A stretch of 64,000 bases of DNA from Pseudomonas luteola NBRC 103146 (GCF_002091675.1 NZ_BDAE01000005.1:124001-188000); one strand, 5' to 3'. Positions 21,281-30,547 are shown, counted from the stretch's first letter. Numbers and translations: made by a program. The notes: generated by a model not told the origin, from the sequence alone.

Positions 21281-23500
21281 TTAGAGTCCCTTGGCGGCTT
21301 CAGCCTCAAGACACCACTTGGCAAGCAGGTTGAAGGTGTATCGATAACAATAGGTAAACGCTTCAAGCAAGGCATCACTTTTCTGGTAGAAATCGAGGAG
21401 GGGACCTGCTTCGGCTTCAAGGTAGGGATGTTGCTGCTTGAGGTAACCGCCAATACTCTCGCCGGGCAAGATACATTGCTTGATGGCTTCGGCTTGTTTT
21501 ACCAGGCGTTGTGTCCGGGTCCGGAAGTCCAGAAGCGCATAGTGGCTAAGCTGGTGGGTCTGCATGCTGCCTTGTAGACGATGAAGACTGTTGTATTCCT
21601 TGACCAATAACTGCGACTCGCGCAGTCGCTCATAATCGGGATAGAGCTCGGTGAGGGAAAACAGCAACTGGGCCAGGTCGCGGGCTTGTGCATGCCCCGA
21701 ATGATGGCTTTTGAGCGACAGGTCGATACGCTGGCGGAGCAGCGCTGCCACGTCACTCATGACGGTACGAGCCGGGCTTTGCCAGGTATCGATATTCCTA
21801 TACTCGTTCAGATAGCGCTCCGGATCAAACGTGTTTACGCCATGGATATGGTTTGTGATCTGATGAGCGTTCAGCTCATCACAATAAGCCAACGTAAAGC
21901 GCCGCTGCACTTCTTTTTGTGCATGCTGCCAGTTGAGGCCTGTTTCCTCTGTGCGGTTTTTCAAGGCCGAGATGACGGCTGCCCAGTCCATGGTGGCCTT
22001 TTCTTTACCAGCAGGCGCATGCAGAGGAAGCCAGGGCAGGTCAGCCCATTGACCCAGTGTCCACCTGTTTAGAAAGGCAGTTTCGTTGTTCTGGTCCATA
22101 TCGAAGGCAGCCGCGTTGGCTTCACGAAACTGAGTCAGGCTCACATCGAGTCCAAGTTTTTGATAGTACGCAGTCGTGACTTGTCGGCAGTACTGAGAGA
22201 AGTATTCGAATAGCCCGGTAGCAGGAGACGCATCTGTTATCAGCGCTGTGCTACCCAAGGCTTCTGCTGCCTCGATACGTTCGACATCGGCAGGATGAAC
22301 ACGCCAATAGCGTTGCCTGTCGCGCAGCTTGGCCTCCAGGCGGCGTTGCGTCTCGATATCGAGCCGGGTGGCGCCCAGGGCAGCAGCCTGTGGCATGTCT
22401 GCCAGCAGCGCGCCTTCGCTCCAGGTACTCACGTTCTGGCGATCTGCCTGCCTGAATGCCCAGCGCAACGCATGATGATGCAGAGTGGCGGCGCGAAACG
22501 TATCGCTGCCTGCAATCTGTGCCGCATAACGGTCTGCCTCTAACTCCAACCGTTTACAGGCAGGCTTGGAGAGGCGGTAACTAAGCAAAAAGCAATAGTG
22601 CAGAAGCTGGCGCGGCAGACGCATGCCGATGCGAGCGACCAGAACACCCAGGTTGGTCACTCGCGAGGTCTCAGCTTCGCTAAGGTGCTTGAGGCGCTCA
22701 CCCAGTGCGTCCTTGAAGTGGGCCCGCTGGTCCAGCCAGGCATTGCAGAAATTGATAAAGTAGTAGCACCGCATATTGAAGCGCCGGGCGCAGTGGCCAA
22801 ACTCATGCGCCAGGACGCCGGCAAGCTGTTGCCTGGAAAAGCCTGCCGCTAACGGTAGCCCCAGCGTCAAGGTGACATCGCCTTTAATCAGACCTTTCCA
22901 GCCGGAAGCCAGGTGGACCTTGGCATCTACTTCATTGCCCAGGTGAATTTCTATAGGGGTACGCACTTGCATGGCTGTGCACAAAGGAACCACGAATTCC
23001 CAGAGTGCTGGCTCCTGCCCTGGTGCGAGAATGACGGCTGGCTTCTCGCGACGACGAGCCGTGAATACAGGCTTTGCGGTAAAGAACAGGATGAATCCGC
23101 CCAGGCAGGCCAGGAAAGACTTTACTGCGAGAGGCCCCCATTCAGGTAATTCAACTGAGGTCAGGCTTTGTACATCGAGTGCAGGCAGTGCAATGAACAG
23201 GAGAGCGGCAATAACGGTGACCACCGCCACGTAGAAGAGCACGATCGCTGCACACCCAGTCACAACCAGTACGAGGTGAAGCATGTGCAAAAAGCTGAAG
23301 GGTGAGCGCGGTAACACCTCGGATAATGCAGGCGAGGCAGAACTCGATGCGTGTGTTGCTTCCGCAGGGGAAGAGGAGGCGGGTTCAGCGGGTTGAACGT
23401 CCAGGCCGATCTGCTGCAGGAGATCAGCAGCCAAATCCTTTGGAGCACGCGGGGTCAAATCTTCTCCGCTTATAGCCAAGTCGGTATGAGACATATGCAT
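21281..23500 (-). CDS. membrane-bound M48-family zinc metallopeptidase
   Basis: Large membrane protease of 739 residues (758 if started at 23557). Order: a disordered Ser/Pro/Ala-rich head, two strongly hydrophobic segments (about 75-110 and 127-145), then the peptidase domain with HEFGH at about 232-236 in VLAHEFGHCARRFN, and a long helical C-terminal half that I cannot assign. HExxH followed by the conserved membrane-proximal layout fits M48 (HtpX/Oma1-like). ATG 23500 or 23494 are both possible, and ribosome sites are poor. Substrates are unknown; quality control of membrane proteins is a guess from the family. Confidence 0.8.
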   Translation of the reverse strand: MHMSHTDLAISGEDLTPRAPKDLAADLLQQIGLDVQPAEPASSSPAEATHASSSASPALSEVLPRSPFSFLHMLHLVLVVTGCAAIVLFYVAVVTVIAALLFIALPALDVQSLTSVELPEWGPLAVKSFLACLGGFILFFTAKPVFTARRREKPAVILAPGQEPALWEFVVPLCTAMQVRTPIEIHLGNEVDAKVHLASGWKGLIKGDVTLTLGLPLAAGFSRQQLAGVLAHEFGHCARRFNMRCYYFINFCNAWLDQRAHFKDALGERLKHLSEAETSRVTNLGVLVARIGMRLPRQLLHYCFLLSYRLSKPACKRLELEADRYAAQIAGSDTFRAATLHHHALRWAFRQADRQNVSTWSEGALLADMPQAAALGATRLDIETQRRLEAKLRDRQRYWRVHPADVERIEAAEALGSTALITDASPATGLFEYFSQYCRQVTTAYYQKLGLDVSLTQFREANAAAFDMDQNNETAFLNRWTLGQWADLPWLPLHAPAGKEKATMDWAAVISALKNRTEETGLNWQHAQKEVQRRFTLAYCDELNAHQITNHIHGVNTFDPERYLNEYRNIDTWQSPARTVMSDVAALLRQRIDLSLKSHHSGHAQARDLAQLLFSLTELYPDYERLRESQLLVKEYNSLHRLQGSMQTHQLSHYALLDFRTRTQRLVKQAEAIKQCILPGESIGGYLKQQHPYLEAEAGPLLDFYQKSDALLEAFTYCYRYTFNLLAKWCLEAEAAKGL

Positions 23501-23752
23501 TCCATTGCAACGCTGAGGGTATGGTCGATGCTGATCGCTGAATGAAAGAGACGACAAGCGTCACGGCATTTGCAGCGAAACAGCTAGATATAAACCACAG
23601 GATTGCCCACGCTTTTACACGGTTTCGATGGCACTTTGCTGTGCCTGACTCGCATTTTTAGGAGCGGAGGTCGACTGTGTTTTACAATAGTGGGCTGGTT
23701 CACTGTTCAGGCGTCAGTGGTCCCACCACGGTAGCGAGTGACACGATTAATC

Positions 23753-24265
23753 ATGGCTTCTCTTAAATACCTGCAAGGCTACCCGGCTTCACTGCAGGAG
23801 CAGGTTCGTCTGCTCTGTGAACAAGGCCGCCTACAGGCATACCTGTCCAATCGCTATCCTGGGTCTCACTCCATACAAAGCGACAAGGCACTTTATACCT
23901 ACGCCCTGGAGATCAAGCAGACGCACCTCAAGAATGCGCCTGGTATAGACAAGGTGCTTTACGATGCAAAGCTTGATGTGATGCAGAAAGCGCTAGGGTT
24001 ACATACGGCCATTTCACGCGTACATGGCGGCAAGCTCAAAGCGAAAAAAGAAATAAGGATTGCCTCTTTGTTCAAAGAGGCAGCGCCCGAGTTTCTGAAA
24101 ATGATTGTGGTCCATGAGCTCGCGCATCTGAAAGAGAACGAGCACAACAGGGCCTTTTATCAGTTATGCGAGCATATGTTGCCGGGTTATCACCAGATCG
24201 AGTTTGATCTGCGTGTTTTCCTGCTCTGGCGAGATCAGGAAAAGGCAGCCTCGGCAACATTGTAA
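23753..24265 (+). CDS. YgjP/WLM-type metal-dependent hydrolase
   Basis: Soluble protein of 170 residues with the gluzincin motif HELAH at 121-125 (IVVHELAHLKENEHNRAFY). The third ligand is likely in LCEHMLPGYH. It belongs to the YgjP (DUF45) group of M48-like metallopeptidases, whose substrates are largely unknown. ATG 23753 follows CGATTAATC. It is divergent from the large M48 peptidase 252 bases away, giving two zinc peptidases back to back. Its stop codon directly abuts that of convergent yebG. Confidence 0.85.
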   Translation: MASLKYLQGYPASLQEQVRLLCEQGRLQAYLSNRYPGSHSIQSDKALYTYALEIKQTHLKNAPGIDKVLYDAKLDVMQKALGLHTAISRVHGGKLKAKKEIRIASLFKEAAPEFLKMIVVHELAHLKENEHNRAFYQLCEHMLPGYHQIEFDLRVFLLWRDQEKAASATL

Positions 24266-24526
24266 TCAGGCAGATTCTTTTCCGCTCAGCTCGGCTAGCA
24301 CATCGGGCTGACTCTTGAACGCCTTGGCGAATAGATCGCGATGACGAGCCATGTAGATACCGACATCTTCTGCCTGTTTGTCAGTCAGATCGGGTACGGC
24401 TTTCTGTAATACTTCTGCCAGAGACTCAGCAAGCTCCAGCATTTTGTCATAGCGATCAGCTTCAGCTTTATCCATGAATAAGCGCTCCGGATCTCGGCTG
24501 CTGCGGTACAAGACTTCGACGGCCAT
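24266..24526 (-). CDS. yebG: SOS-regulated protein YebG
   Basis: 86-residue YebG family protein, starting MAVEVLYRSSRDPERLF as the E. coli protein starts MAVEVKY. The central KAEADRYDKMLELAESL matches the family core. In enterobacteria it is induced by DNA damage through LexA, but its molecular function is unsettled. GAGGTGATGA precedes ATG 24526, and a LexA box lies 25 bases further up. It is convergent with the YgjP-type gene with no spacer. Confidence 0.9.
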   Translation of the reverse strand: MAVEVLYRSSRDPERLFMDKAEADRYDKMLELAESLAEVLQKAVPDLTDKQAEDVGIYMARHRDLFAKAFKSQPDVLAELSGKESA

Positions 24527-24550
24527 TCATCACCTCATCGCCTTCGTCAT

Positions 24551-24570
24551 TACTGTTTATATATACAGTA
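24551..24570. promoter_or_regulatory. LexA (SOS) box
   Basis: A 20-base dyad with CTGT and ACAG half-sites framing an AT core (TACTGTTTATATATACAGTA) differs from the E. coli ideal at a single base. It is 25 bases upstream of yebG, overlapping the expected promoter, so yebG is almost certainly SOS-controlled. Confidence 0.93.
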
Positions 24571-24629
24571 TATCTTTCCAGACTGGCTTTGACCAGCACC
24601 TGAGCAAAGAAAAACCCGGAAAGGCCTGT

Positions 24630-25112
24630 TTATTCGACCGATACAACTTCAAATATTTGCTTTGTGCTGCCGATTGAAAGACTGATCTCTTCCCCTTCGG
24701 TTTTTCCCAGTAGCGCCCGCCCGAGCGGTGCATTGGGTGTGATCACCATGATGTCTCCGGTATCTGTCCTGATTTTAAGACCCGCTCCTGCCGGGCCTAG
24801 GAAAAAGGTTTGTTGCTTGCCTACGGTATCGCAGACAACGACCAAGGAAGACAGCTGAACACCATGTTCCGCCTCGTGGGTACGTATGACGAGATTACGG
24901 TAAGCCTGCAAGGACTGCTGAATCTCTTGTATGCGCTTTGAATAGCCAGCCGCTAGATATGCCGCTTCGAGTCCGCGAGTGTCGTATTTGTTTTCCGCTA
25001 CGTTCTCTTCATGTGTCGCCGTTTCATGTGCAGCTTGCGCGGCGGCTATGGCGGCCTGAAGGTCAGTTTGCAATGTACTCACAATGTGCTGGTAGAGCTG
25101 CTGTTTCGTCAT
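24630..25112 (-). CDS. GreA/GreB-family transcription factor
   Basis: 160 residues built like GreA: an N-terminal helical hairpin (about 1-75, with EENVAENKYDTRG near the tip) and a C-terminal FKBP-like domain (about 80-160, GDIMVITPNAPLGRALLGKTEGEEI). The tip does not show the usual GreA DLKEN acids in the same spacing, though Glu and Asp residues are there, so transcript-cleavage activity is uncertain. It may be one of the stand-alone Gre-like factors that bind RNA polymerase in the secondary channel. It lies 103 bases upstream of yebG on the same strand. Confidence 0.8.
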   Translation of the reverse strand: MTKQQLYQHIVSTLQTDLQAAIAAAQAAHETATHEENVAENKYDTRGLEAAYLAAGYSKRIQEIQQSLQAYRNLVIRTHEAEHGVQLSSLVVVCDTVGKQQTFFLGPAGAGLKIRTDTGDIMVITPNAPLGRALLGKTEGEEISLSIGSTKQIFEVVSVE

Positions 25113-25297
25113 AAAGGTGCCGGTACGTGACAGAAACCAGAGTGTGAGACGTTGATAATCGCCTTTTAAATCTCTGGATGACTTACTGAGTTTTATTTAT
25201 GACCGGTGAGTCATTTTTCAGTTTTGGGTCTATAAATAGGTAGGTAGAGATCCGTAAATAACCAGTCGGTGGCTGACCGAACGGCATAGGGCAGGCA

Positions 25298-25975
25298 ATG
25301 AAACCAGCATGGAGCCCGGCAGTACTTTACAAGAATCGCAGCCAGGCAGGGCAGGTGCTGGCTGCGCGGCTGCGTCCGTATATCCACCATAACCCCATCA
25401 TACTGGCAGTACCTCGCGGAGGTGTCCCGGTGGGGTATCAGGTCGCCAGAGAATTGGAGGCGCCTCTGGATGTGCTGATGGTGAGCAAGATCGGCGCGCC
25501 AGGTAACAAGGATATGGCGTTGGGGGCTGTTACTGATGGGGCTGCAAGGCGGTGGGTAGCAAACCAGGCAATGTTGGAGTATCTCAACCCGCCAGCCGGA
25601 TGGTTCGAGGCGGAGCGGGACCGACAGATAGACAGTATCGAGCGGCGCAGGCGGCTGTACCGCGGCTATACCGATCCAATGGTAATTACCGGTCGTACAG
25701 TCATTGTGGTGGATGACGGCGTGGCAACGGGTAGCACTGCCAGGGTTGCGCTAGTCGCATTAGCCGAGGCTGCGCCTGCACGTCTGGTATGGGCGGCTCC
25801 CGTTGGGCCTGCAGGCGTCGCCGAGGTGCTGAGAACCCTGGCCGATGACGTGGTCTGCTTGGCGACGCCCGATGTCGTCAAGCACATCGAGACCTACTAT
25901 CAGGATTTTTGTCCGGTTTCTGACCAAGACGTCCTATCCCTGCTGGCAAGGTGTCGTTCAGATAGCCGCGTCTGA
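25298..25975 (+). CDS. phosphoribosyltransferase-domain protein
   Basis: 225 residues with a type I phosphoribosyltransferase fold. The PRPP-binding loop VIVVDDGVATGST is at 135-147, and the N-terminal AVPRGGVPVGY supplies the PPi loop. Many such proteins are annotated only by domain; the nucleobase or other acceptor is not apparent. It is followed by an SDR gene on the same strand after 79 bases. GGGCAGGCA precedes ATG. Confidence 0.85.
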   Translation: MKPAWSPAVLYKNRSQAGQVLAARLRPYIHHNPIILAVPRGGVPVGYQVARELEAPLDVLMVSKIGAPGNKDMALGAVTDGAARRWVANQAMLEYLNPPAGWFEAERDRQIDSIERRRRLYRGYTDPMVITGRTVIVVDDGVATGSTARVALVALAEAAPARLVWAAPVGPAGVAEVLRTLADDVVCLATPDVVKHIETYYQDFCPVSDQDVLSLLARCRSDSRV

Positions 25976-26054
25976 TCACCCATATATCCGGTTGAAGGAA
26001 TCCTGAAGGGTTTGAAAGGCTCCGATAGGAATAGATGACTATTGGAGCCTTTTA

Positions 26055-27074
26055 ATGAAACCCGTACCCAAGCCGTTACATCAGCAAACGATCGTTATTA
26101 CCGGCGCCACCAGCGGTATTGGTCTGGCAACTGCCCGAATGGCTGCTCAAAAGGGCGCGAAGCTGGTACTGGTCTCACGTGATGAAGCTGCTCTGCAGTC
26201 CCTGCAGCATGAGCTCAGTCAGCAGTGGGGCGCACAGGCTATTCATGTTGCCGCCGATGTAGGCAATCGAGCGGATCTGGAGCAAGTGGCAAAAAGAGCA
26301 GTCGAGCGGTTTGATGGGTTTGATACCTGGGTAAACAATGCAGGCACGCTGGTATGGGGACGGCTGTGGGAGGTAAGTGAGGCCGACCTCAAAAAAGTGT
26401 TTGAAACGAATTTCTGGGGCGTGGTGAATGGATCACTGGTGGCTGTCGAGCACTTTAGGCAGCGGGAAGGTGGAACCCTGATCAATCTGGGGAGTGCCTT
26501 ATCGGAAGCCGTTGCTCCCTTGCAAGGTATCTACACCGCCAGCAAACATGCCGTTAAAGCCTTCACAGATGCTTTGCGCATAGAACTTCGCCACGACAAT
26601 GTGCCTGTAGCCGTAACCTTGATCAGGCCTTCCTCAACAAACACGCCCATTAATGATAGGGCCAAGAATTACCTGGCCCATATGCCTCACTTGCCGGCCC
26701 CGACCTATGTCCCGGAAACCGTCGCCCGGGCAATCCTGCGCGCCGCTGAACGGCCCAAGCGGGATGTGTACATCGGGAACAGCAAGCTCATAACTCGGGC
26801 GGCTCAACTGACGCCACGGTTATTTGACTGGATAGCTATAAAGACGCTGTTCGCAGCTCAGCAGAGTAAAACAGCCGATGCTTTCCCGTCAGATGCGTTG
26901 TACGAACCTGTCACTAGTGGCTCTACAAGGGGACGTAATCCCGGTCCCATGTTTCGCCACAGTCTGTATGCCCAGGCCAGCCAGCAGCCTGCCAAGACAG
27001 CGGCTTTGGCTGGCGCGGTGGGATTGGCTCTTTATAGTGGTTGGCGGCTTATCAGGGCCTGCAAGGCTGAGTGA
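26055..27074 (+). CDS. short-chain dehydrogenase/reductase
   Basis: Classical SDR of 339 residues: NAD(P) motif TGATSGIG (16-23), NNAG (94-97), catalytic Ser147, Tyr160 and Lys164 (YTASK). The C-terminus is extended beyond the 250-residue core and ends in a hydrophobic segment (TAALAGAVGLALYSGWRLI), suggesting tail-anchoring in the membrane. The substrate is not deducible. GGAG precedes ATG by eight bases. A perfect hairpin follows the gene. Confidence 0.87.
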   Translation: MKPVPKPLHQQTIVITGATSGIGLATARMAAQKGAKLVLVSRDEAALQSLQHELSQQWGAQAIHVAADVGNRADLEQVAKRAVERFDGFDTWVNNAGTLVWGRLWEVSEADLKKVFETNFWGVVNGSLVAVEHFRQREGGTLINLGSALSEAVAPLQGIYTASKHAVKAFTDALRIELRHDNVPVAVTLIRPSSTNTPINDRAKNYLAHMPHLPAPTYVPETVARAILRAAERPKRDVYIGNSKLITRAAQLTPRLFDWIAIKTLFAAQQSKTADAFPSDALYEPVTSGSTRGRNPGPMFRHSLYAQASQQPAKTAALAGAVGLALYSGWRLIRACKAE

Positions 27075-27102
27075 TCGCCAACGACTGCTCGTTAATTGGA
27101 GA

Positions 27103-27129
27103 CTGGCGCACAGATTTTGTGTGCGCCAG
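27103..27129 (+). terminator. hairpin after the SDR gene
   Basis: CTGGCGCACA / TGTGCGCCAG with a seven-base loop, a perfect ten-base stem. No T run follows, so termination may be inefficient or factor-dependent. Confidence 0.5.
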
Positions 27130-27204
27130 CCAGGTATAAGCAGGAAAAGCCTAAATTTTAGGAATGTTACGAAATATTTTTAGGATTACGTTGTCAGTGC
27201 AGCA

Positions 27205-27368
27205 GCAAAATCCCGGACGTATGATATCTGCTCCGGGAGACTTATACGGGAGCCGGTAAGCCCGTGCTGTGGTATCGAGTCCGAAGCCTGCTGTGTCTTG
27301 ACTAAATGCCTTGTGTTTCTTGCAAGCGATCGGGCTTGGTATGGATGTAATTTTTCTAGGAAAGAAAC
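27205..27368 (+). other. possible structured leader of the MurJ-like gene
   Basis: The leader holds a seven-base stem TCCCGGA / TCCGGGA around 27211-27241 and then ACGGG / CCCGT around 27246-27265, followed by an unstructured stretch and the AGGAAAG ribosome site. I could not match it to a known riboswitch class. Confidence 0.3.
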
Positions 27369-28844
27369 ATGAAGAAGACCGTAATTATCCTTCTCATCAC
27401 CGTTGCGAGTTTTCTTCTCGGCTTTCTGCGTGATCTGTTGATCGCTAAGGAGTTCGGGCTTAGCTGGGAAACGGATCTCATCTTCGTTGCGATGATCCTG
27501 CCGCTGTTCTTCGAGAATTTTTTCGGCCTCGCGTTACGTGATGCCATGATTCCATACCTGCAACGCATACGATCAGAAAGTGAGGATCAGTTCATCCTGT
27601 CCAGTCGGTGGCTCTACTGGCGAGTCATGCTGTTTGGTCTTCTGGTTTCACTGTGTGCAGCCCTGGGCAGCCCTTGGGTACTTAAGGCACTGGCGCCTGG
27701 CTGGACGGCTGATCAGGTCAATGCGGGACTGCTGGTATTTTCCGTAGGCGCCTTCCTGATATTCGTACAAGCCATCCTGTATTGTCAGGGGGCACTGCTG
27801 AGTCTTGACCGGATCTTCATCCTGCCGATGGCGCGTACGGTATCGATGAACCTAGGTGCCATCATTGGCATTTATGCGTTCTATCCCAGCGGAATCTACC
27901 TGTTTGCAGGCATGCTGATTCCGCAGGTGATACTGATTTTTATCCAGCATCAGCGGATTGGTTATCTGACTGGCCGAGCCGTAAAAGGAAAGCTGGAAAG
28001 TCGAGGCTTCGAGTTTGTGCTGACCTTTGCGCCCGTGCTGGTGGCCGCAGGCGCACAGCAGGGATGCATGCTGGCTGAGCGCTTCTTCGCTTCCTTCCTG
28101 GCTGAAGGGACGATCAGTATGCTCTCGTTCTCTTATCGCATCGTTACCATCCCGCTTACACTTTATGCGCTGTCGGTTCTGGCTGTCATGTTTCCAGACA
28201 TGGCGAAAAGCTGGGCAGATTCCGAGCACGATCGTTTCAGTGCTGTATCCCGCAAGGCCTCACTGGCAACGTTGCTGTTCCTGGTGCCTGCCTCGGTGGT
28301 ACTGATCGCTTTCCCTGAGCCTGTAGTCAAGGTCTTACTTGAGCGCGGTGCATTTGGCGCGGCCCAGACACAGGCTACGGCTTCCCTGGTGGTGGCTTAC
28401 GCTATTGGCCTGCCTTGGATGGGACTCGCTCTGATCTGGGGACGTGCCTTGCTGGCTCAGCAAAGGGGGCGTGCATTCCTCATCATAACCTTGGTCAGTT
28501 CCGCTCTGACGGTGCTGCTGGATGCTGTGTTGTACAAGATCTACGGTGCCAATGGCCTTGCGTATTCACTGTCGATTGGCTTTTTCGTGCAAGCGCTATG
28601 CATGGCCTATTTCCTTTATCAAGCATCACCCAAAGGATTAAGCGTTGCAGTGCTTGCCCGCTGGACGGCTGCTTCCCTGGCCGTTACGTTTGCCACGCTG
28701 TATGTAAGCCCTCAGCCTGACGGGTTTGTAGAGTTAGTGGCCTACATAGTGGCCTTGCTGCTGTGCCTGCTGGTCTGTCTGGTCGTTCTGGGTGAGCGTG
28801 ACCTATTCAAGCGCTCGTACTGGACCGCTGTAAAAACAGCTTAA
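27369..28844 (+). CDS. MurJ/MviN-like lipid flippase
   Basis: Integral membrane protein of 491 residues with about 12-14 hydrophobic segments. It begins with the MurJ-like signature GFLRDLLIAKEFGLSWETDLIF and has the GAALSL/GAFG loop motifs of the MOP superfamily. It is distinct from the essential murJ, which normally sits near ribosomal or rpsT genes, and is probably a second copy serving an exported polysaccharide or lipid-linked sugar. It stands alone between spacers, upstream of an AT-rich region. AGGAAAG precedes ATG 27369. Cargo unknown. Confidence 0.8.
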   Translation: MKKTVIILLITVASFLLGFLRDLLIAKEFGLSWETDLIFVAMILPLFFENFFGLALRDAMIPYLQRIRSESEDQFILSSRWLYWRVMLFGLLVSLCAALGSPWVLKALAPGWTADQVNAGLLVFSVGAFLIFVQAILYCQGALLSLDRIFILPMARTVSMNLGAIIGIYAFYPSGIYLFAGMLIPQVILIFIQHQRIGYLTGRAVKGKLESRGFEFVLTFAPVLVAAGAQQGCMLAERFFASFLAEGTISMLSFSYRIVTIPLTLYALSVLAVMFPDMAKSWADSEHDRFSAVSRKASLATLLFLVPASVVLIAFPEPVVKVLLERGAFGAAQTQATASLVVAYAIGLPWMGLALIWGRALLAQQRGRAFLIITLVSSALTVLLDAVLYKIYGANGLAYSLSIGFFVQALCMAYFLYQASPKGLSVAVLARWTAASLAVTFATLYVSPQPDGFVELVAYIVALLLCLLVCLVVLGERDLFKRSYWTAVKTA

Positions 28845-28850
28845 ATCTGA

Positions 28851-28878
28851 CAGGTTAGCTGAGGGACCAGCTAACCTG
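28851..28878 (+). terminator. hairpin after the flippase gene
   Basis: Perfect ten-base stem CAGGTTAGCT / AGCTAACCTG with an eight-base loop, seven bases after the stop codon. There is no clear T run, so it is a possible weak terminator. Confidence 0.5.
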
Positions 28879-29290
28879 CGAATTCCTTATCGGTCACTGT
28901 CTTGCAATCGTCACAATTTTAAATTTATTCGCTATTTAAATTAAGAATTTGATTTAGGCTGGTTATAGCGCGTTAGACTTAATTTAAAGTGCTTTGCGAG
29001 CTTGTGCGGGCAGTAGTTTGATCTAGAGCATTAATCCACTGGAATTATAAGGATTAATTCCATTAGATAAATTGGCGCTTTCTTTTTGACAGTAATTTTT
29101 TGAAATAAAACAAGTAACTAGGAACTTTTTAAACTAGCTTTGTGTCCTACAGCACGATTGTGAACGCGTTATGTCTGTAGGCAATCGCCAAGGCCTTGCT
29201 GCCAACTAATTCAAACTCCTAGTTACGACATATGCAGCGCTTTCTCTTCTGTTCGCTGCATACCTACCACTTCTGAAAGGATTCGTTCGT
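28879..29290 (+). promoter_or_regulatory. AT-rich leader with long-range inverted repeats
   Basis: No gene is seen. The region is strongly AT-rich. It contains a perfect ten-base inverted pair, GTAACTAGGA (29114-29123) and TCCTAGTTAC (29217-29226), 93 bases apart, and then a nine-base hairpin TATGCAGCG / CGCTGCATA (29231-29262) directly before the AAAGGA ribosome site. This is a candidate promoter and structured 5' leader of the next gene. Confidence 0.5.
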
Positions 29291-30547
29291 ATGTCCAACC
29301 TCCAAGTAAAACGTGTCGGCGTTGTCGGAACAGGCATGATTTCCCGCTGCTTTGTAAGGTTGATTGCAAAGCATTATAAAGACCTGGTTATTTCCAAGGT
29401 CTTTACTCGCCGTAGCCTGAACACTATTTCGGATTTTCCACTTCCTGAGTGCCTGACCAATTCGCTGGATGAGGTGTTGGACAATTCCGACCTTATCGTT
29501 GAATGCAGTGGTGATGTCTACCACGGTACAGAGGTCATCGAACGCGCCTTTCAGGCAGGTTTGCAGGTGGTGACTATCAATGCTGAACTGCAGGTCACCA
29601 CAGGCTCCTATCTGGCCGGAAAAGGCTTCCTGACAGAGGCTGAAGGAGATCAGCCGGGTTCGTTGGCTGCCTTGCATGAAGATGCCATACAGATGGGTTT
29701 CAAACCCCTCGTATACGGCAACATGAAAGGCTATCTGAACCTGGATCCTAAGCCGGAAGACATGGCGTACTGGGCCAAGCGGCAGGGTATCAGTATCGAT
29801 CAGACAACCTCGTTTACCGATGGCACCAAGGTGCAGATTGAACAGGTAGTCGTAGGCAACGGCTTTGGCGCTACTATTACGCGTCAGGGTCTGGAAGGCC
29901 TCAAGTCCACCAACCTGAACGAGACGGCCAACGTGCTGGCTCAGATGGCTGAGCAGCTAGGTCAGCCTATCGTCGACTATGTCGTACCGAGCGGTTATCC
30001 GGCTGGCGGCGTGTTTGTGGTGTGCCGCCATGATGAAGATCAGGCACCTGCGATCGAATACTTCAAGTTGGGCGCTGGTCCTTACTATGTGCTCGTTCGT
30101 CCTTACCATCTCTGCTCGTTGGAGGTCGGCAAGACGATTCGCCGTGTGGTCGCGGGTGGTGGCGTTCTGCTGAATAACTCGACGACTCCCACATTGAGTG
30201 TCGCTGCTGTCGTTAAGAACCCGATGAAGGCAGGTGACATCATCGAACGTGGTATTGGTGGCTTCCAGGTGCGCGGTGAGGCCGTCAAGATTGCGGAAAA
30301 CCCTGATCATCTACCGATCGGCTTGCTGAAGCATTCCGTCCTCAAACGTGCTGTTGCGCCGGGCCAGGTGATTACGTTTGATGACATCGAACTTGTGCCT
30401 AGCCGTGCATTGGACATTGTTATTGAACAACATCGAGCCGTTATTCAGGCACAAATGCCGGGCCTGTTGAATACCAACGAACCTCGTAAAGCATTTCCTT
30501 TCGGCAAAGGGCTTGATGAGGGTTTTGGAACTATCCCAGTCGTTTAA
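29291..30547 (+). CDS. homoserine-dehydrogenase-like protein with C-terminal SAF domain
   Basis: 418 residues. The N-terminal Rossmann fold binds NAD(P) (VGTGMIS, 12-18; VECSGD near 74-79), the middle resembles the homoserine dehydrogenase catalytic region, and the C-terminus (about 330-400) is a SAF domain like that of NeuB and antifreeze proteins. This is the architecture of the predicted homoserine dehydrogenase/SAF family (COG4091), whose substrate is generally unknown. In other organisms such proteins sit in sugar-acid or cell-surface sugar loci. AAAGGA precedes ATG by ten bases, and an intrinsic terminator follows. It is a single-gene unit with a long AT-rich leader. Confidence 0.78.
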   Translation: MSNLQVKRVGVVGTGMISRCFVRLIAKHYKDLVISKVFTRRSLNTISDFPLPECLTNSLDEVLDNSDLIVECSGDVYHGTEVIERAFQAGLQVVTINAELQVTTGSYLAGKGFLTEAEGDQPGSLAALHEDAIQMGFKPLVYGNMKGYLNLDPKPEDMAYWAKRQGISIDQTTSFTDGTKVQIEQVVVGNGFGATITRQGLEGLKSTNLNETANVLAQMAEQLGQPIVDYVVPSGYPAGGVFVVCRHDEDQAPAIEYFKLGAGPYYVLVRPYHLCSLEVGKTIRRVVAGGGVLLNNSTTPTLSVAAVVKNPMKAGDIIERGIGGFQVRGEAVKIAENPDHLPIGLLKHSVLKRAVAPGQVITFDDIELVPSRALDIVIEQHRAVIQAQMPGLLNTNEPRKAFPFGKGLDEGFGTIPVV

